Source of the DNA: Exiguobacterium sp. AM39-5BH
GTDB taxonomy: Bacteria; Bacillota; Bacilli; Exiguobacteriales; Exiguobacteriaceae
Assembly (NCBI RefSeq): GCF_003467445.1
Contig: NZ_QSGS01000008.1
Coordinates: 43,089-107,088, forward strand
DNA: 64,000 nt
Direction: 5' to 3'
Shown here: piece by piece, positions 55,977 to 64,000 of the stretch
How the letters are laid out: each line of letters starts with the position of its first letter
How positions within the stretch are numbered: position 1 is the stretch's first letter
Translations under genes and position numbers: made by a program
Notes under the pieces: model-generated
What the model saw: only the letters and a program-made list of their open reading frames with translations
What the model was told of the DNA's origin: nothing
Database searches by the model: none

Positions 55977-57209
55977 TCAAGCCGCAATTTGACCCACGGA
56001 GTCCATTTTATAGAGGGACACGTAGTACAAATAAGCCCCTAACGCGCCAAAGGCAAAGATATAGCCACTCATAAAAATCGGGCCAATGAATGCCCCGACG
56101 ACGATTCCGGCCGCAGCCACGAGTTTTGCCCCGTGGAACGTGAGTCCTCCGAAAGCGAGGTACGAGGCGCGACGCTCTGGGTCGAGCAGGTCAACTTGCT
56201 TCACTTGGCGGATTGGCGAGTACAGCAACTCTCCGACCGTGAAGACGACGGCTAAGACGGCGAGAATGAGGAATGAGTTCATCAATGTGATGGCTGCGTA
56301 CGCTGTGATATAGAGCGACAAGCCAACGAAGAACACGTATTTCTCTCGGTATCGCTTCACAAAAACGGTGACGGCGAACGTGATCGCGACGACGAGCAAT
56401 GTGTTCTCGAGTTGCATGAACGCCATCATCCGAACACCGTCGAACGGGACGCCGGCAATCAACCGTTGTTGAAACAACTCGGCCAAATGAACTCCAATGT
56501 AGTTCGCCATATGGAACTCGGTGGAGAAGACAAGCATACTGCCTAGCACGAATAACATCCAGCGTCGGTCATTGAGGGCAATCCGATAGTTCTGAATGAC
56601 ACCGACAATCGGGTTGGCCGGCGTCGACCGGTTACCTTGATGTGAATCGATGAGGTAGCGTTGCAAGACGATTGTTGTAATCGTCAACACGAGCGTCATC
56701 CCGATGAATAAGCCAAACCGGTAGTCGCGATAGAACGCACCGCCGAGCATGACACCGCCGGCGATCGCCAAATTAACGAGCCAATAGTCGTATACATAAA
56801 TCGCTTTCCGATTCGATTCTTCCATCGAGTCGATGACGATTGCTTCTAAGGCCGGGTAGTTCAATCCGTTGGCGATGGCGTGACCGAAGTAGAGAATGGC
56901 CACGACGAGTGCCCAGTTGTTCGATGGGTGAATCGCGACTGTCATCCCGATGAAGCAAAGGATTTGAACGAGTTGTCCGATCTGTAAGACGTACTTGCGA
57001 TTAAAACGATCCGAGAAATAACCACCGAACAAGCCAGTAACATACCCGACGATAACGAATGACGTCATGATGATCCCGGCAGCGATTTTGCCGAGTTCTT
57101 CTGAAAAATATAAGGCCATGAAGGGAAAGATAGCCGAGCCAACGATACGGATGAAAAATCCACAGACGAGTCGAAGACGGACGTTAGTTGGGAAATCTTT
57201 GAATTTCAT
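55977..57209 (-). CDS. MFS transporter
   Basis: The 410-residue carrier has about twelve helices. The motif-A-like loop GGYFSDRFNRKYVLQIG lies between helices 2 and 3, and YPALEAIVIDSMEESNRKAI around the loop 4-5 region. It is divergent from the SgrR-like regulator, with a 92-base shared gap. By analogy with sgrR-setA pairs it may export sugars or a toxic metabolite under that regulator, which is an inference from layout. Confidence 0.88.
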   Translation of the reverse strand: MKFKDFPTNVRLRLVCGFFIRIVGSAIFPFMALYFSEELGKIAAGIIMTSFVIVGYVTGLFGGYFSDRFNRKYVLQIGQLVQILCFIGMTVAIHPSNNWALVVAILYFGHAIANGLNYPALEAIVIDSMEESNRKAIYVYDYWLVNLAIAGGVMLGGAFYRDYRFGLFIGMTLVLTITTIVLQRYLIDSHQGNRSTPANPIVGVIQNYRIALNDRRWMLFVLGSMLVFSTEFHMANYIGVHLAELFQQRLIAGVPFDGVRMMAFMQLENTLLVVAITFAVTVFVKRYREKYVFFVGLSLYITAYAAITLMNSFLILAVLAVVFTVGELLYSPIRQVKQVDLLDPERRASYLAFGGLTFHGAKLVAAAGIVVGAFIGPIFMSGYIFAFGALGAYLYYVSLYKMDSVGQIAA

Positions 57210-57301
57210 GTGAGCACCTCCTTGTCACTACTTTAAACGTGGACTACACTTGGTAAAAAGAGACAAATTATCTGGACATGACCACTTTTAGGGGGAACGA
57301 C

Positions 57302-58938
57302 ATGAATTCGAAACTGGTGGCAATTTACCGTCATGCGCTAGAGACGGGGAAAATAGAAGTGACGTTACGGGAAGCGGTCAAGGCGGTCGGCTATAGCGAG
57401 AAACAAGTGAAGCGCGATATCAGGGCGTGGGAAACGATGGGGTGGGTGACCTATCAACCGGCAAGGGGCGCGGCCATAAATCGATGCTTCGTTTTCAGCC
57501 GAACTTTGACGAGACAATCCAGGCGTGGGTCGTAACCTCATTCTCTGAGGCCACGATGGCGCAGGCGGCCAAATGGTTGGAATGGGATTGGCCACCCGCG
57601 TTACGGGACCTGATCCAAGCGCGGATTTGGAACCGATTTGGCTTCGAACAGACGGAAGAAGACCGTTTTATTTTCCCGCGGACGCGGACACTCGAGTCAC
57701 TTGATCCGCTTGATATTCATATCGCGATGGAAGCGTCATTATCACGACATGTCTTCGATCGCCTGTTCGAATGGGACGGGACCACGGTCCAACCGTCACT
57801 GGCCCATCATATGGAGGAGACGCCATTTGGATTTCGCTGTTACATCCGTAAAGGGATCACTTTCCACAACGGGATGACGTTAACGGGCAAAGACGTCGTC
57901 TACTCATTGAGCCGACTCTTGGCTCGCGGCAAACAAGTCTGGTTGTTCGCACCGATTGACCGGGTCGATTCGCCTGCACCGTATGTGGTCGACTTCTATA
58001 CGAAAGCACATCGGGCCTACATCGAGCGCTTGCTTGCTCAAACACCGGCATCCATTACGTATGAAGGAGCTGAAGGGACTGTTGGGACGGGACCCTTCAA
58101 ATTGGAGAAACAATCCGACGACGTCGTGCGTTTACGGGCGTTCGAGCGCGGATTGCGCCCGCGTCCGTCATTGGACGTGGTGGAGTTTGTCACGTTCTCG
58201 GAAGCGGATCACGCCAAATGGAGCGCCCGGGATGATTATAGCGTCGTGAAATGGATTGCCGAGGCTGGGGCGCGCTATCTTATGTTCAACTTACAGCACT
58301 CCTGGTTGAAAGAGGACGTGGCGACGCGACGCGCGATTCAACGGGCCATCGATAAACAAGCAGTCGTCGATTTGGGTGGAGAACGTCATCAGGTGGCCCA
58401 CGGCTTCTTCCCGGAAACGAGTCGCCCGATTCCACTGGACGGGCCAAGCGAGAGTTCCGAGCATCCGCTCCGACTATTACACTTGCCGCTCGACGTAGCG
58501 ACGGAAGACGCGGCGCTTGTCGCATCACAGTTGCGGGCTGCTGGCTTTACCGTCGAGACCGAGACGTATACGATTGGATGTTTGCTACAAGAAGAGACAT
58601 TACGCCGAGCTGATTTGATTTTATGCGGTGAGATGATGAGCGAAGACTTGGATTTAGCATTTCTCGCTTTTTTGACAAGTGAATTGTCTCTCGTCGGCAA
58701 GTTGGTCGCACATGAAACAGAGCTCAGAACGATGATGGATTGCTACCGTCAGACCGATATGAGCGCTTGGCCGCAGCTTCACCGTGCTGTTGAACGCCAT
58801 TTGACGGAGTCGGCGCTCGTTATTCCACTGTATCACGTGGCGCGAGAGCGGCGTTTCCCGAGTTTCCTAGGTGAGGTTCCAGTCGATGTATTCGGTCACC
58901 CACGTTACGACCAACTGTGGATCCGACCTTCGACGTAA
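57302..58938 (+). pseudogene. SgrR-like transcriptional regulator with solute-binding domain, frameshifted
   Basis: The ATG at 57302 follows GGGGGAACG. The first frame holds the winged-helix DNA-binding domain (LREAVKAVGYSEKQVKRDIR ... AWETMGWVTYQPA). The second holds the SBP_bac_5-type ligand domain (LDPLDIHIAMEASLSRHVFD, WKF-like ITFHNGMTLTGKDVVYSLSR, GTGPFKLE). At about 57460 one more G gives TYQPGKGRGHKSMLRF, the usual SgrR_N junction, and a 545-residue protein. Such regulators sense a small ligand directly. It is divergent from the MFS gene. Confidence 0.82.
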
Positions 58939-58942
58939 CTAA

Positions 58943-58968
58943 AAAGGAGATGCCGCGGCATCTCCTTT
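58943..58968. terminator. Bidirectional terminator palindrome before gsaB
   Basis: AAAGGAGATGCCG and its complement form a perfect 26-base palindrome between converging genes. Confidence 0.8.
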
Positions 58969-58971
58969 AGC

Positions 58972-60270
58972 TTATAGTTGGGCGAAGGCACGGTTGACCG
59001 CGGCAATCGTCTCTTCGATATCTTCCTCGCTATGCTCAGTCGTCAAGAACCAAGCCTCGTACTTAGAAGGGGCCAAATTGACGCCGTTCTCGAGCATCAA
59101 TTTGAAGAAGCGTCCGAACACTTCACCGTCCGATTTTTCGGCTCCTTCATAATCGGTCACGATCTCATCCGTAAAGTACACCGTAAGTGCGCCTTTTAGA
59201 CGGTTCAATGTGATGGTCACGCCGTGTGCGTCAGCGGCTTCACGAATCCCGGCCTCGAGCTTGGCGCCGAGCGCGTCAAGCTTTTCATATACGCCCGGTT
59301 GCTCGAGTACTTCGAGACAAGCAATCCCGGTCGCCATCGAAGCTGGGTTACCGGCCATCGTTCCGGCCTGATAAGCTGGACCGAGCGGAGCGACCGTTTC
59401 CATAATTTCAGCTTTACCTCCATAGGCACCAATCGGCAAGCCTCCACCGATAATTTTACCGAGGGCGGTCATATCCGGTTCGATGCCGTACACTTGTTGG
59501 GCACTGCCGTATGTGAAACGGAACGCCGTAATCACTTCGTCATAAATGACGAGGGCGCCATGTTCATGGGTGATGTCGTTGATGGCCTGGAGGAATCCTG
59601 GTTTCGGCTCGACGATGCCGAAGTTGCCGACAATCGGTTCGACGAGGACGCAGGCGATTTGACTGCCCCATTCGCGCATCATGTCGCGGAACGCCTCGAC
59701 GTCATTGAATGGTACGGTGATGACTTCTTTCGCCGTGGCACGTGTGACGCCGGCCGAGTCAGGTGAGCCGAGCGTGGCCGGTCCGCTGCCTGCTGCGATG
59801 AGCATCAAGTCCGAGTGGCCGTGATAGCAACCGCTGAATTTAACGACAAGTTCACGACCGGTATAGGCGCGGGCGACACGAACGGTCGTCATGACCGCTT
59901 CGGTCCCCGAGTTGGTGAAACGGACTTTATCCATTGACGGGATGGCCGCTTTTAATTTTTTCGCGAACTCGACTTCAAGCGCATGCGGTGTCCCGTAAAG
60001 GAGTCCTTTAGACGAAGCCGCGATTAACGCTTTATGGATATGCGGGTGAGCGTGGCCCGTAATGATTGGACCGTACGCCGCCAAATAGTCGATATAGCGA
60101 TTCCCGTCGACGTCATAGAAATAGGCGCCTTCTCCTCGTTCCATATAGACGGGTGCACCGCCGCCGACTGCCTTGAAGGAGCGGGAAGGGCTGTTGACCC
60201 CGCCGACGATATGCGTCAAGGCGTCGGTATACAAAACGTCTGAATTGTTGCGTGTAGATGGTGTTGCCAT
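58972..60270 (-). CDS. gsaB: Glutamate-1-semialdehyde 2,1-aminomutase
   Basis: The 432-residue PLP enzyme makes 5-aminolevulinate for heme. It has [62 protein letters not shown] and the PLP-lysine in [19 protein letters not shown] second GSA aminotransferase (hemL) is usual in the heme operon; this one corresponds to B. subtilis gsaB by its place divergent from perR. The start is followed upstream by AGGAGG. Confidence 0.92.
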   Translation of the reverse strand: MATPSTRNNSDVLYTDALTHIVGGVNSPSRSFKAVGGGAPVYMERGEGAYFYDVDGNRYIDYLAAYGPIITGHAHPHIHKALIAASSKGLLYGTPHALEVEFAKKLKAAIPSMDKVRFTNSGTEAVMTTVRVARAYTGRELVVKFSGCYHGHSDLMLIAAGSGPATLGSPDSAGVTRATAKEVITVPFNDVEAFRDMMREWGSQIACVLVEPIVGNFGIVEPKPGFLQAINDITHEHGALVIYDEVITAFRFTYGSAQQVYGIEPDMTALGKIIGGGLPIGAYGGKAEIMETVAPLGPAYQAGTMAGNPASMATGIACLEVLEQPGVYEKLDALGAKLEAGIREAADAHGVTITLNRLKGALTVYFTDEIVTDYEGAEKSDGEVFGRFFKLMLENGVNLAPSKYEAWFLTTEHSEEDIEETIAAVNRAFAQL

Positions 60271-60368
60271 ATGTATTGCCTCCTTTTACAAATTCGCACT
60301 TATTGTATCATAGCCGTCAACCGCTTAAGCTCAACGTTTGACGACCGTTCTAGAAATCAGTACACTAT

Positions 60369-60383
60369 TTATAAAGATTACTA
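60369..60383. promoter_or_regulatory. PerR-box-like site upstream of perR
   Basis: TTATAAAGATTACTA matches the PerR box TTATAATNATTATAA at 11 of the 14 defined positions. It lies 66 bases before the perR start, in the 178-base gap shared with gsaB. Confidence 0.5.
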
Positions 60384-60448
60384 TGTAAGAAATAGGTTAA
60401 TTATTACTAACACTTCGTATGAATCTATAGAAGAAATGAGGGATTGAC

Positions 60449-60892
60449 GTGGGAAGCGAAATGCTTGACCATGCTGTTCAGTCGCTCCGAGAACATGGAG
60501 TCAGAATGACGCCTCAGCGCCAGGCCATTTTGGAGTACCTCGTCACGGAGCACAGTCACCCGACAGCGGATGACATTTATAAGGCACTTTCGGGGAGATT
60601 TCCGAACATGAGTGTCGCTACCGTCTATAACAACTTGCGCGTCTTTAAAGAAGTCGGTCTCGTCCAAGAGATGAATTACGGCGACGCATCGAGTCGGTTT
60701 GATTTTGTGACGTCGCGTCACTACCACATCATCTGTGATGCGTGTGGCAAAGTCGTCGACTTCAACTACCCGGTCCTCGATGAGATCGAATCGGTTGCAT
60801 CTCAATTGACTGGGTTCAAAGTCGACCGCCATCGTCTCGAAGTATACGGGACATGCCCAGCGTGCCAAGCTGAACAAGCGCATAAACATTAA
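60449..60892 (+). CDS. perR: Peroxide-responsive Fur-family repressor PerR
   Basis: The 147-residue protein has a winged helix with [20 protein letters not shown] and [13 protein letters not shown]. The regulatory metal ligands His37, Asp85, His91, His93 and Asp104 by Bacillus numbering are in SHPTADD, SSRFDF, RHYHIIC and KVVDF. Asp rather than Glu at the last position marks PerR rather than Fur or Zur. Structural zinc Cys are CDACG and CPACQ. The GTG start at 60449 follows GAGGG; an ATG four codons on is less likely. Confidence 0.95.
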   Translation: MGSEMLDHAVQSLREHGVRMTPQRQAILEYLVTEHSHPTADDIYKALSGRFPNMSVATVYNNLRVFKEVGLVQEMNYGDASSRFDFVTSRHYHIICDACGKVVDFNYPVLDEIESVASQLTGFKVDRHRLEVYGTCPACQAEQAHKH

Positions 60893-60923
60893 AAAACATC
60901 CTCTGTCTGAGGATGTTTTTTTA
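60891..60923. terminator. Bidirectional terminator between perR and ygzB
   Basis: AAAAAACATCCTC and GAGGATGTTTTTT around TGTCT. Confidence 0.9.
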
Positions 60924-61280
60924 CTCGTGTGAATGTGATTGGCGTTTGTTATATTTTTCGTCGAACTCTTTCCCTTCGAGCGATTGGTCGATCGTGAGCG
61001 GTTCGTCGCAATGCATACATAAGTCGACGCGGCCGAGCATCTTTGTCTGTTTCTCACAATTCGGGCAAGTGACGACGATGGCTTTCGTGGATGCCATCCC
61101 AATGATAAAGTAGAGCGCTGAACTCGATAACACCATCACGAAGCCGAGCAACATGAAAATAATCATCAGCCATGTGATGCTTTTCGCCAACAGGCCGAGA
61201 TACATGACCCCGATTCCCGCAAAGACGAGCAACAACGCAAGGTTTCGAGCGCGGTTGATTTTATTCCCCCGTTTTTTCAT
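60921..61280 (-). CDS. ygzB: YgzB-family membrane protein with zinc ribbon
   Basis: The 119-residue protein has two membrane helices (ALLLVFAGIGVMYLGLLA and LMIIFMLLGFVMVLSSSALY) and a C-terminal zinc-ribbon-like CPNCEKQTKMLGRVDLCMHC. It matches B. subtilis YgzB by position next to perR and by architecture. The function is unknown. Confidence 0.88.
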   Translation of the reverse strand: MKKRGNKINRARNLALLLVFAGIGVMYLGLLAKSITWLMIIFMLLGFVMVLSSSALYFIIGMASTKAIVVTCPNCEKQTKMLGRVDLCMHCDEPLTIDQSLEGKEFDEKYNKRQSHSHE

Positions 61281-61442
61281 TCCATAATCCCTCCATGTCT
61301 GTCTTTACTATAGCTCATCTGCAAGACGGTGAGAAGTTCATACAATCGCTGGCAGGAGAATTTTATAAAGAAGGCGAATCATTTTCGTATCAGATTATTG
61401 GGTGGACGTTTGTAGTTCATCATATAGAAAGAAGGTATCAAG

Positions 61443-62315
61443 GTGACTATGGAGTATGCCACACGCACGATTTATTCGGAATATGCAGCCTTGAAGACGA
61501 CGCTTGGCATCATTGAAGTGAAGAAGAAACGACCGCGCGATCCGTTGACCGATCAATCGGACCGATTGTTGATTGTGATTGAAGCCAAAGAGGAGCCGTT
61601 TTGGACGGTGAAACATTATCAGGTCGGACAAGAAAAAATCATCCTCCATTTGGTGAGTGACTCGATGATGGACCGCTGGATTTTGATGAATGAGAATCGT
61701 CGGGCCATCCACTGGATTGAAGATGGGATGGTCTTGTTCGAACGAAATACGTTTTTATTAGACTTGCGACAACGCCTTCGTAATTTCTCGAACGACGAGC
61801 AACGCCTGCAACTATCGCTTGCTTTTGCGAAATTGCTGCGACGCTTTGAAGACGGCCGAAGCTTGTTTTTACAAGAAGAGCATCAGGACGCCTTCACCCA
61901 AATACACCATGCTTTGACCCATTTGGCTAGATTATCGGTCTTAGAAGCCGGGATTCATCCTGAAATCGTATTGTGGAAACAAGTACGTACACTCGACTTA
62001 GAAATATATAAACTCCACGAGGAACTTGTGAGTGGGCAAGAGTCGCTCGAACAGCGGATTCACTTGGTGATTATCGGAATGGAACATTTGATTCAGTCAA
62101 AAGTGTTGCCGGGCACGCTCCTGCTTTTGCAAACGATGCAACAACGCGACGAACCGTGGCCGTTCTCGGAATTAATGGAGCACCCGAACTTGCAAGCATT
62201 GAAAGTCGACCTAGGTAGCATCGTCGGGTTCCTTGTCCGCAAAGGATATATCCGTTCGGTCGCGCGACCGACAAAAGGTGTTGGGGTCGAAGCCATCGCC
62301 TATGAGATCGCCTAA
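61443..62315 (+). CDS. ygxA: YgxA-like nucleotidyltransferase-like protein
   Basis: The 290-residue protein starts TMEYATRTIYSEYAALKTTL with a nucleotidyltransferase-like alpha/beta N-terminal half (LLIVIEAKEEPFWTVKHYQV) and a helical C-terminal half with a winged-helix-like end (GSIVGFLVRKGYIRSVARPT). It corresponds to ygxA, which lies between ygzB and the rrnD operon in B. subtilis. The start could be GTG 61443 or ATG 61449; neither has a strong ribosome binding site. Confidence 0.82.
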   Translation: MTMEYATRTIYSEYAALKTTLGIIEVKKKRPRDPLTDQSDRLLIVIEAKEEPFWTVKHYQVGQEKIILHLVSDSMMDRWILMNENRRAIHWIEDGMVLFERNTFLLDLRQRLRNFSNDEQRLQLSLAFAKLLRRFEDGRSLFLQEEHQDAFTQIHHALTHLARLSVLEAGIHPEIVLWKQVRTLDLEIYKLHEELVSGQESLEQRIHLVIIGMEHLIQSKVLPGTLLLLQTMQQRDEPWPFSELMEHPNLQALKVDLGSIVGFLVRKGYIRSVARPTKGVGVEAIAYEIA

Positions 62316-62347
62316 CTATATAGAAGCGAATGGAGTAGTTGAATCAG

Positions 62348-63523
62348 ATGAAAATCGTCAAGTTTATATTAGGCAGTGTGATGATTGTGCTGGTGACCGC
62401 AGTCATATCGGTCTTTACAGCACTCTTTACGATGGGTAATCCGATTGCTGGAGGACGCCCGATTATTTGGACAATTTGGTACGTGGCCGCTTTATTAATT
62501 CTTATTATGGCGCTATATGACTTCTCGTCGTTAACGAAGGGGCAACTTAAACGAGTCGGATTGATTGGGACTGTGATTGGAGTCGTGTTCTTCGGTTCAG
62601 TGAAAGCATACTACGTGTATACAGAAGGTTTGCGGATTGAAGAACGCGGTGTTGAGTTGTATGACTATCAACCGTTTAAAGAGGAATCTGATTTAGCTGA
62701 ACTTGATGCGTCATCTTCGTTTAAAATCGATTCAAATCTTCCGCGCCTCGATGGTGCTACGGCACTCTATCCACTGTATGCGTCATTTGTCGAAGCGGTT
62801 TATCCTTCTGACGAATATAATCCGTATAGTACGGAGGAGAGTCCGGTCGTCTCAACGACGACGGGAGAGGCGTACGATCGGTTGATTCAAGGGAAGACGG
62901 ACATCATCTTTGTCGCCGGACCATCAGATCTTCAAGTGGCCGCGGCCGAGAAGGCTGGTGTGGAGTTCAACATGACACCGATTGGACGTGAAGCGTTTGT
63001 CTTCTTTGTACATGAAGATAATCCAATCGACTCGCTCAAGTTGGAGGAGATTCAACAAGTATATGCCGGAGATATCAATAATTGGAGTGAGGTCGGAGGT
63101 AAGAATGATCCGATTCGAGCATTTCAACGTCCAGAAGGAAGCGGAAGCCAGACGGCCTTGCAGCGGGTGATGGGGGATCGTAAATTGATGGATGCACCCG
63201 TTGAGGATGTCCCGGAAGGTATGGGCGGTATCATCGAACAGACGGCCGCATACACTAATCATAAAAATGCGATCGGCTTCTCTTTCCGCTTCTATGCGAC
63301 CGAGATGGTCGAAGATCATGATATTAAATTACTTCAAGTGAATGGGATTGCTCCAACGGTCGAGACAATTGCTGACGGGACGTATCCGATTACTTCTGAA
63401 TTTTATGCCATCACGACAGAAGAACAATATGAAACATATAAGCCGTTTTTAGATTGGATGACGTCTGTTGAAGGGCAGACATTGGTGGAGCGGACGGGCT
63501 ATGTGCCTCTTGCGAAAGATTGA
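62348..63523 (+). CDS. Membrane-anchored PstS-type substrate-binding protein
   Basis: The 391-residue protein has three N-terminal membrane helices (about 4-25, 37-55 and 67-85) and then an extracytoplasmic phosphate-binding-type domain: DGATALYPLYASFVEAV, TDIIFVAGPSD, RPEGSGSQTALQRVM (phosphate loop) and NAIGFSFRFYA. Ordinary PstS is a lipoprotein with a signal peptide; the fusion to three helices and the lack of pstCAB nearby are unusual. It may sense or store phosphate rather than deliver it to a permease. It is inserted between ygxA and the rRNA operon. Confidence 0.8.
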   Translation: MKIVKFILGSVMIVLVTAVISVFTALFTMGNPIAGGRPIIWTIWYVAALLILIMALYDFSSLTKGQLKRVGLIGTVIGVVFFGSVKAYYVYTEGLRIEERGVELYDYQPFKEESDLAELDASSSFKIDSNLPRLDGATALYPLYASFVEAVYPSDEYNPYSTEESPVVSTTTGEAYDRLIQGKTDIIFVAGPSDLQVAAAEKAGVEFNMTPIGREAFVFFVHEDNPIDSLKLEEIQQVYAGDINNWSEVGGKNDPIRAFQRPEGSGSQTALQRVMGDRKLMDAPVEDVPEGMGGIIEQTAAYTNHKNAIGFSFRFYATEMVEDHDIKLLQVNGIAPTVETIADGTYPITSEFYAITTEEQYETYKPFLDWMTSVEGQTLVERTGYVPLAKD

Positions 63524-63557
63524 AACGTTGGGCCTCATGACGGGGGCTCAACGTTTT
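63523..63557 (+). terminator. Terminator before the rRNA operon
   Basis: AACGTTGGGCC pairs with GGCTCAACGTT (one wobble pair); T5 and a later T7 run follow. Confidence 0.8.
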
Positions 63558-63579
63558 TAATTTTTTTGTAATATTTCTA

Positions 63580-63608
63580 TTGACGAAGTGGTAAATAGAG
63601 ATTATAGT
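63580..63608 (+). promoter_or_regulatory. rRNA operon promoter P1
   Basis: TTGACG (63580-63585), 17 bases, TATAGT (63603-63608). Confidence 0.75.
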
Positions 63609-63665
63609 TATAAACGTTGTCACGGCGAAAGATTATTTCAGTAAAACAATTTGTGAAAAAAGTTG

Positions 63666-63695
63666 TTGACGCAGAGATAAGCAACGTGATAAATT
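63666..63695 (+). promoter_or_regulatory. rRNA operon promoter P2
   Basis: TTGACG (63666-63671), 18 bases, TAAATT (63690-63695). Tandem P1/P2 spacing of about 87 bases is normal for Bacilli rrn operons. A small GTCGC/GCGAC hairpin follows in the leader. Confidence 0.65.
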
Positions 63696-63812
63696 AATGA
63701 AGTCGCCAAGAGCGACAGACGAACTTTGAAAACTGAACGATGAGGCAAAAAAAGTTTTACCATGTTTGAATGAAGCGCAAGCTTCGTCATGTTTTAAAGA
63801 GCTATATCAAAT

Positions 63813-64000
63813 TCTTTGGAGAGTTTGATCCTGGCTCAGGACGAACGCTGGCGGCGTGCCTAATACATGCAAGTCGAGCGCAGGAAACCGGCGGAACCCT
63901 TCGGGGGGAAGTCGACGGAATGAGCGGCGGACGGGTGAGTAACACGTAAAGAACCTGCCCTCAGGTCTGGGATAACCACGAGAAATCGGGGCTAATACCG
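63813..64000 (+). rRNA. rrs: 16S ribosomal RNA, 5' part
   Basis: The sequence GAGTTTGATCCTGGCTCAGG at 63821 is the universal 16S 5' region; the mature end is about 8 bases upstream by analogy with E. coli. The variable region V1 (GCGCAGGAAACCGGCGGAAC) and GATAACCACGAGAAATCGGG look like Exiguobacterium. The gene continues past the window edge. Confidence 0.97.

Noticed and set aside
61295..61516. 73-aa ORF between ygzB and ygxA
   Set aside because: The ATG has no ribosome binding site; the CCCTCC before it is the complement of the ygzB site. The frame overlaps the start of ygxA.
1..64000. CRISPR arrays, tRNA genes, insertion sequences or prophage
   Set aside because: No spaced direct repeats, tRNA cloverleaf sequences, transposase motifs or phage structural genes were seen in the window.

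Overview
The window is a low-to-mid GC chromosome segment of a Firmicutes bacterium, most probably an Exiguobacterium. The reasons are the partial 16S rRNA gene at the right end, AGGAGG-type ribosome binding sites with many TTG and GTG starts, hairpin terminators after most transcription units, and gene order shared with Bacillus subtilis. The species call rests on the first ~190 bases of 16S and on overall protein character, so the genus is likely but not proven.

Layout. 1-5.3 kb: end of an ABC-F ATPase gene, plsC, several small envelope-type ORFs, an S1-domain RNA-binding protein (cvfB/yitL-like) and the DEAD-box helicase cshA. 5.4-7.3 kb: a ykuI-type protein with a degenerate EAL domain and a second methionine aminopeptidase gene. 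7.4-15.5 kb: the complete menaquinone set, menF-D-H-B-E-C on the minus strand with menA divergent on the plus strand, followed by a carbonic anhydrase. 16-22 kb: a BrkB-type membrane protein, a NUDIX hydrolase, a PfkB sugar kinase, a P1B-type metal efflux ATPase (pfeT/zosA-like) with Fur/PerR-like boxes, and an EamA transporter. 22-33 kb: an MFS transporter, a yfkAB radical SAM gene, rlmCD, cdd, a two-component system, a GNAT enzyme and an amidohydrolase.

31.8-63 kb follows the B. subtilis yfhF-recX-yfhH-yfhJ ... yfhP-mutY ... ntdP(ygaC)-ygaD ... gsaB-perR-ygzB-ygxA-rrn order. Insertions break it: a lactate permease, a bmrCD-like heterodimeric multidrug ABC transporter with rtcB, an XRE-cupin regulator with potABCD, a NERD protein, aldehyde dehydrogenase with DUF779, a YceI protein, and near 54-59 kb a DUF3238-like protein, a DCC thiol oxidoreductase and an MFS/SgrR-like pair. 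A membrane-anchored phosphate-binding-type protein sits between ygxA and the rRNA operon.

The most interesting structure is at 35.4-40.6 kb. A promoter is followed by a 23-codon leader ORF and then a long intrinsic terminator whose 5' arm is perfectly complementary (10 nt) to the start of the leader ORF. After that come the bmrC- and bmrD-like genes, and rtcB (RNA ligase) begins 9 nt after them. This reads as a ribosome-sensing attenuator controlling drug efflux together with RNA repair.

A second general feature is a data-quality signal. Eight otherwise intact genes (map, menE, menD, an MFS gene, yfkAB, an amidohydrolase gene, recX, an sgrR-like gene) each carry one frameshift, and each is repaired by adding one G on the coding strand. 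A ninth small gene is repaired by removing one T. This pattern points to residual indel errors in the assembly rather than to true pseudogenes.
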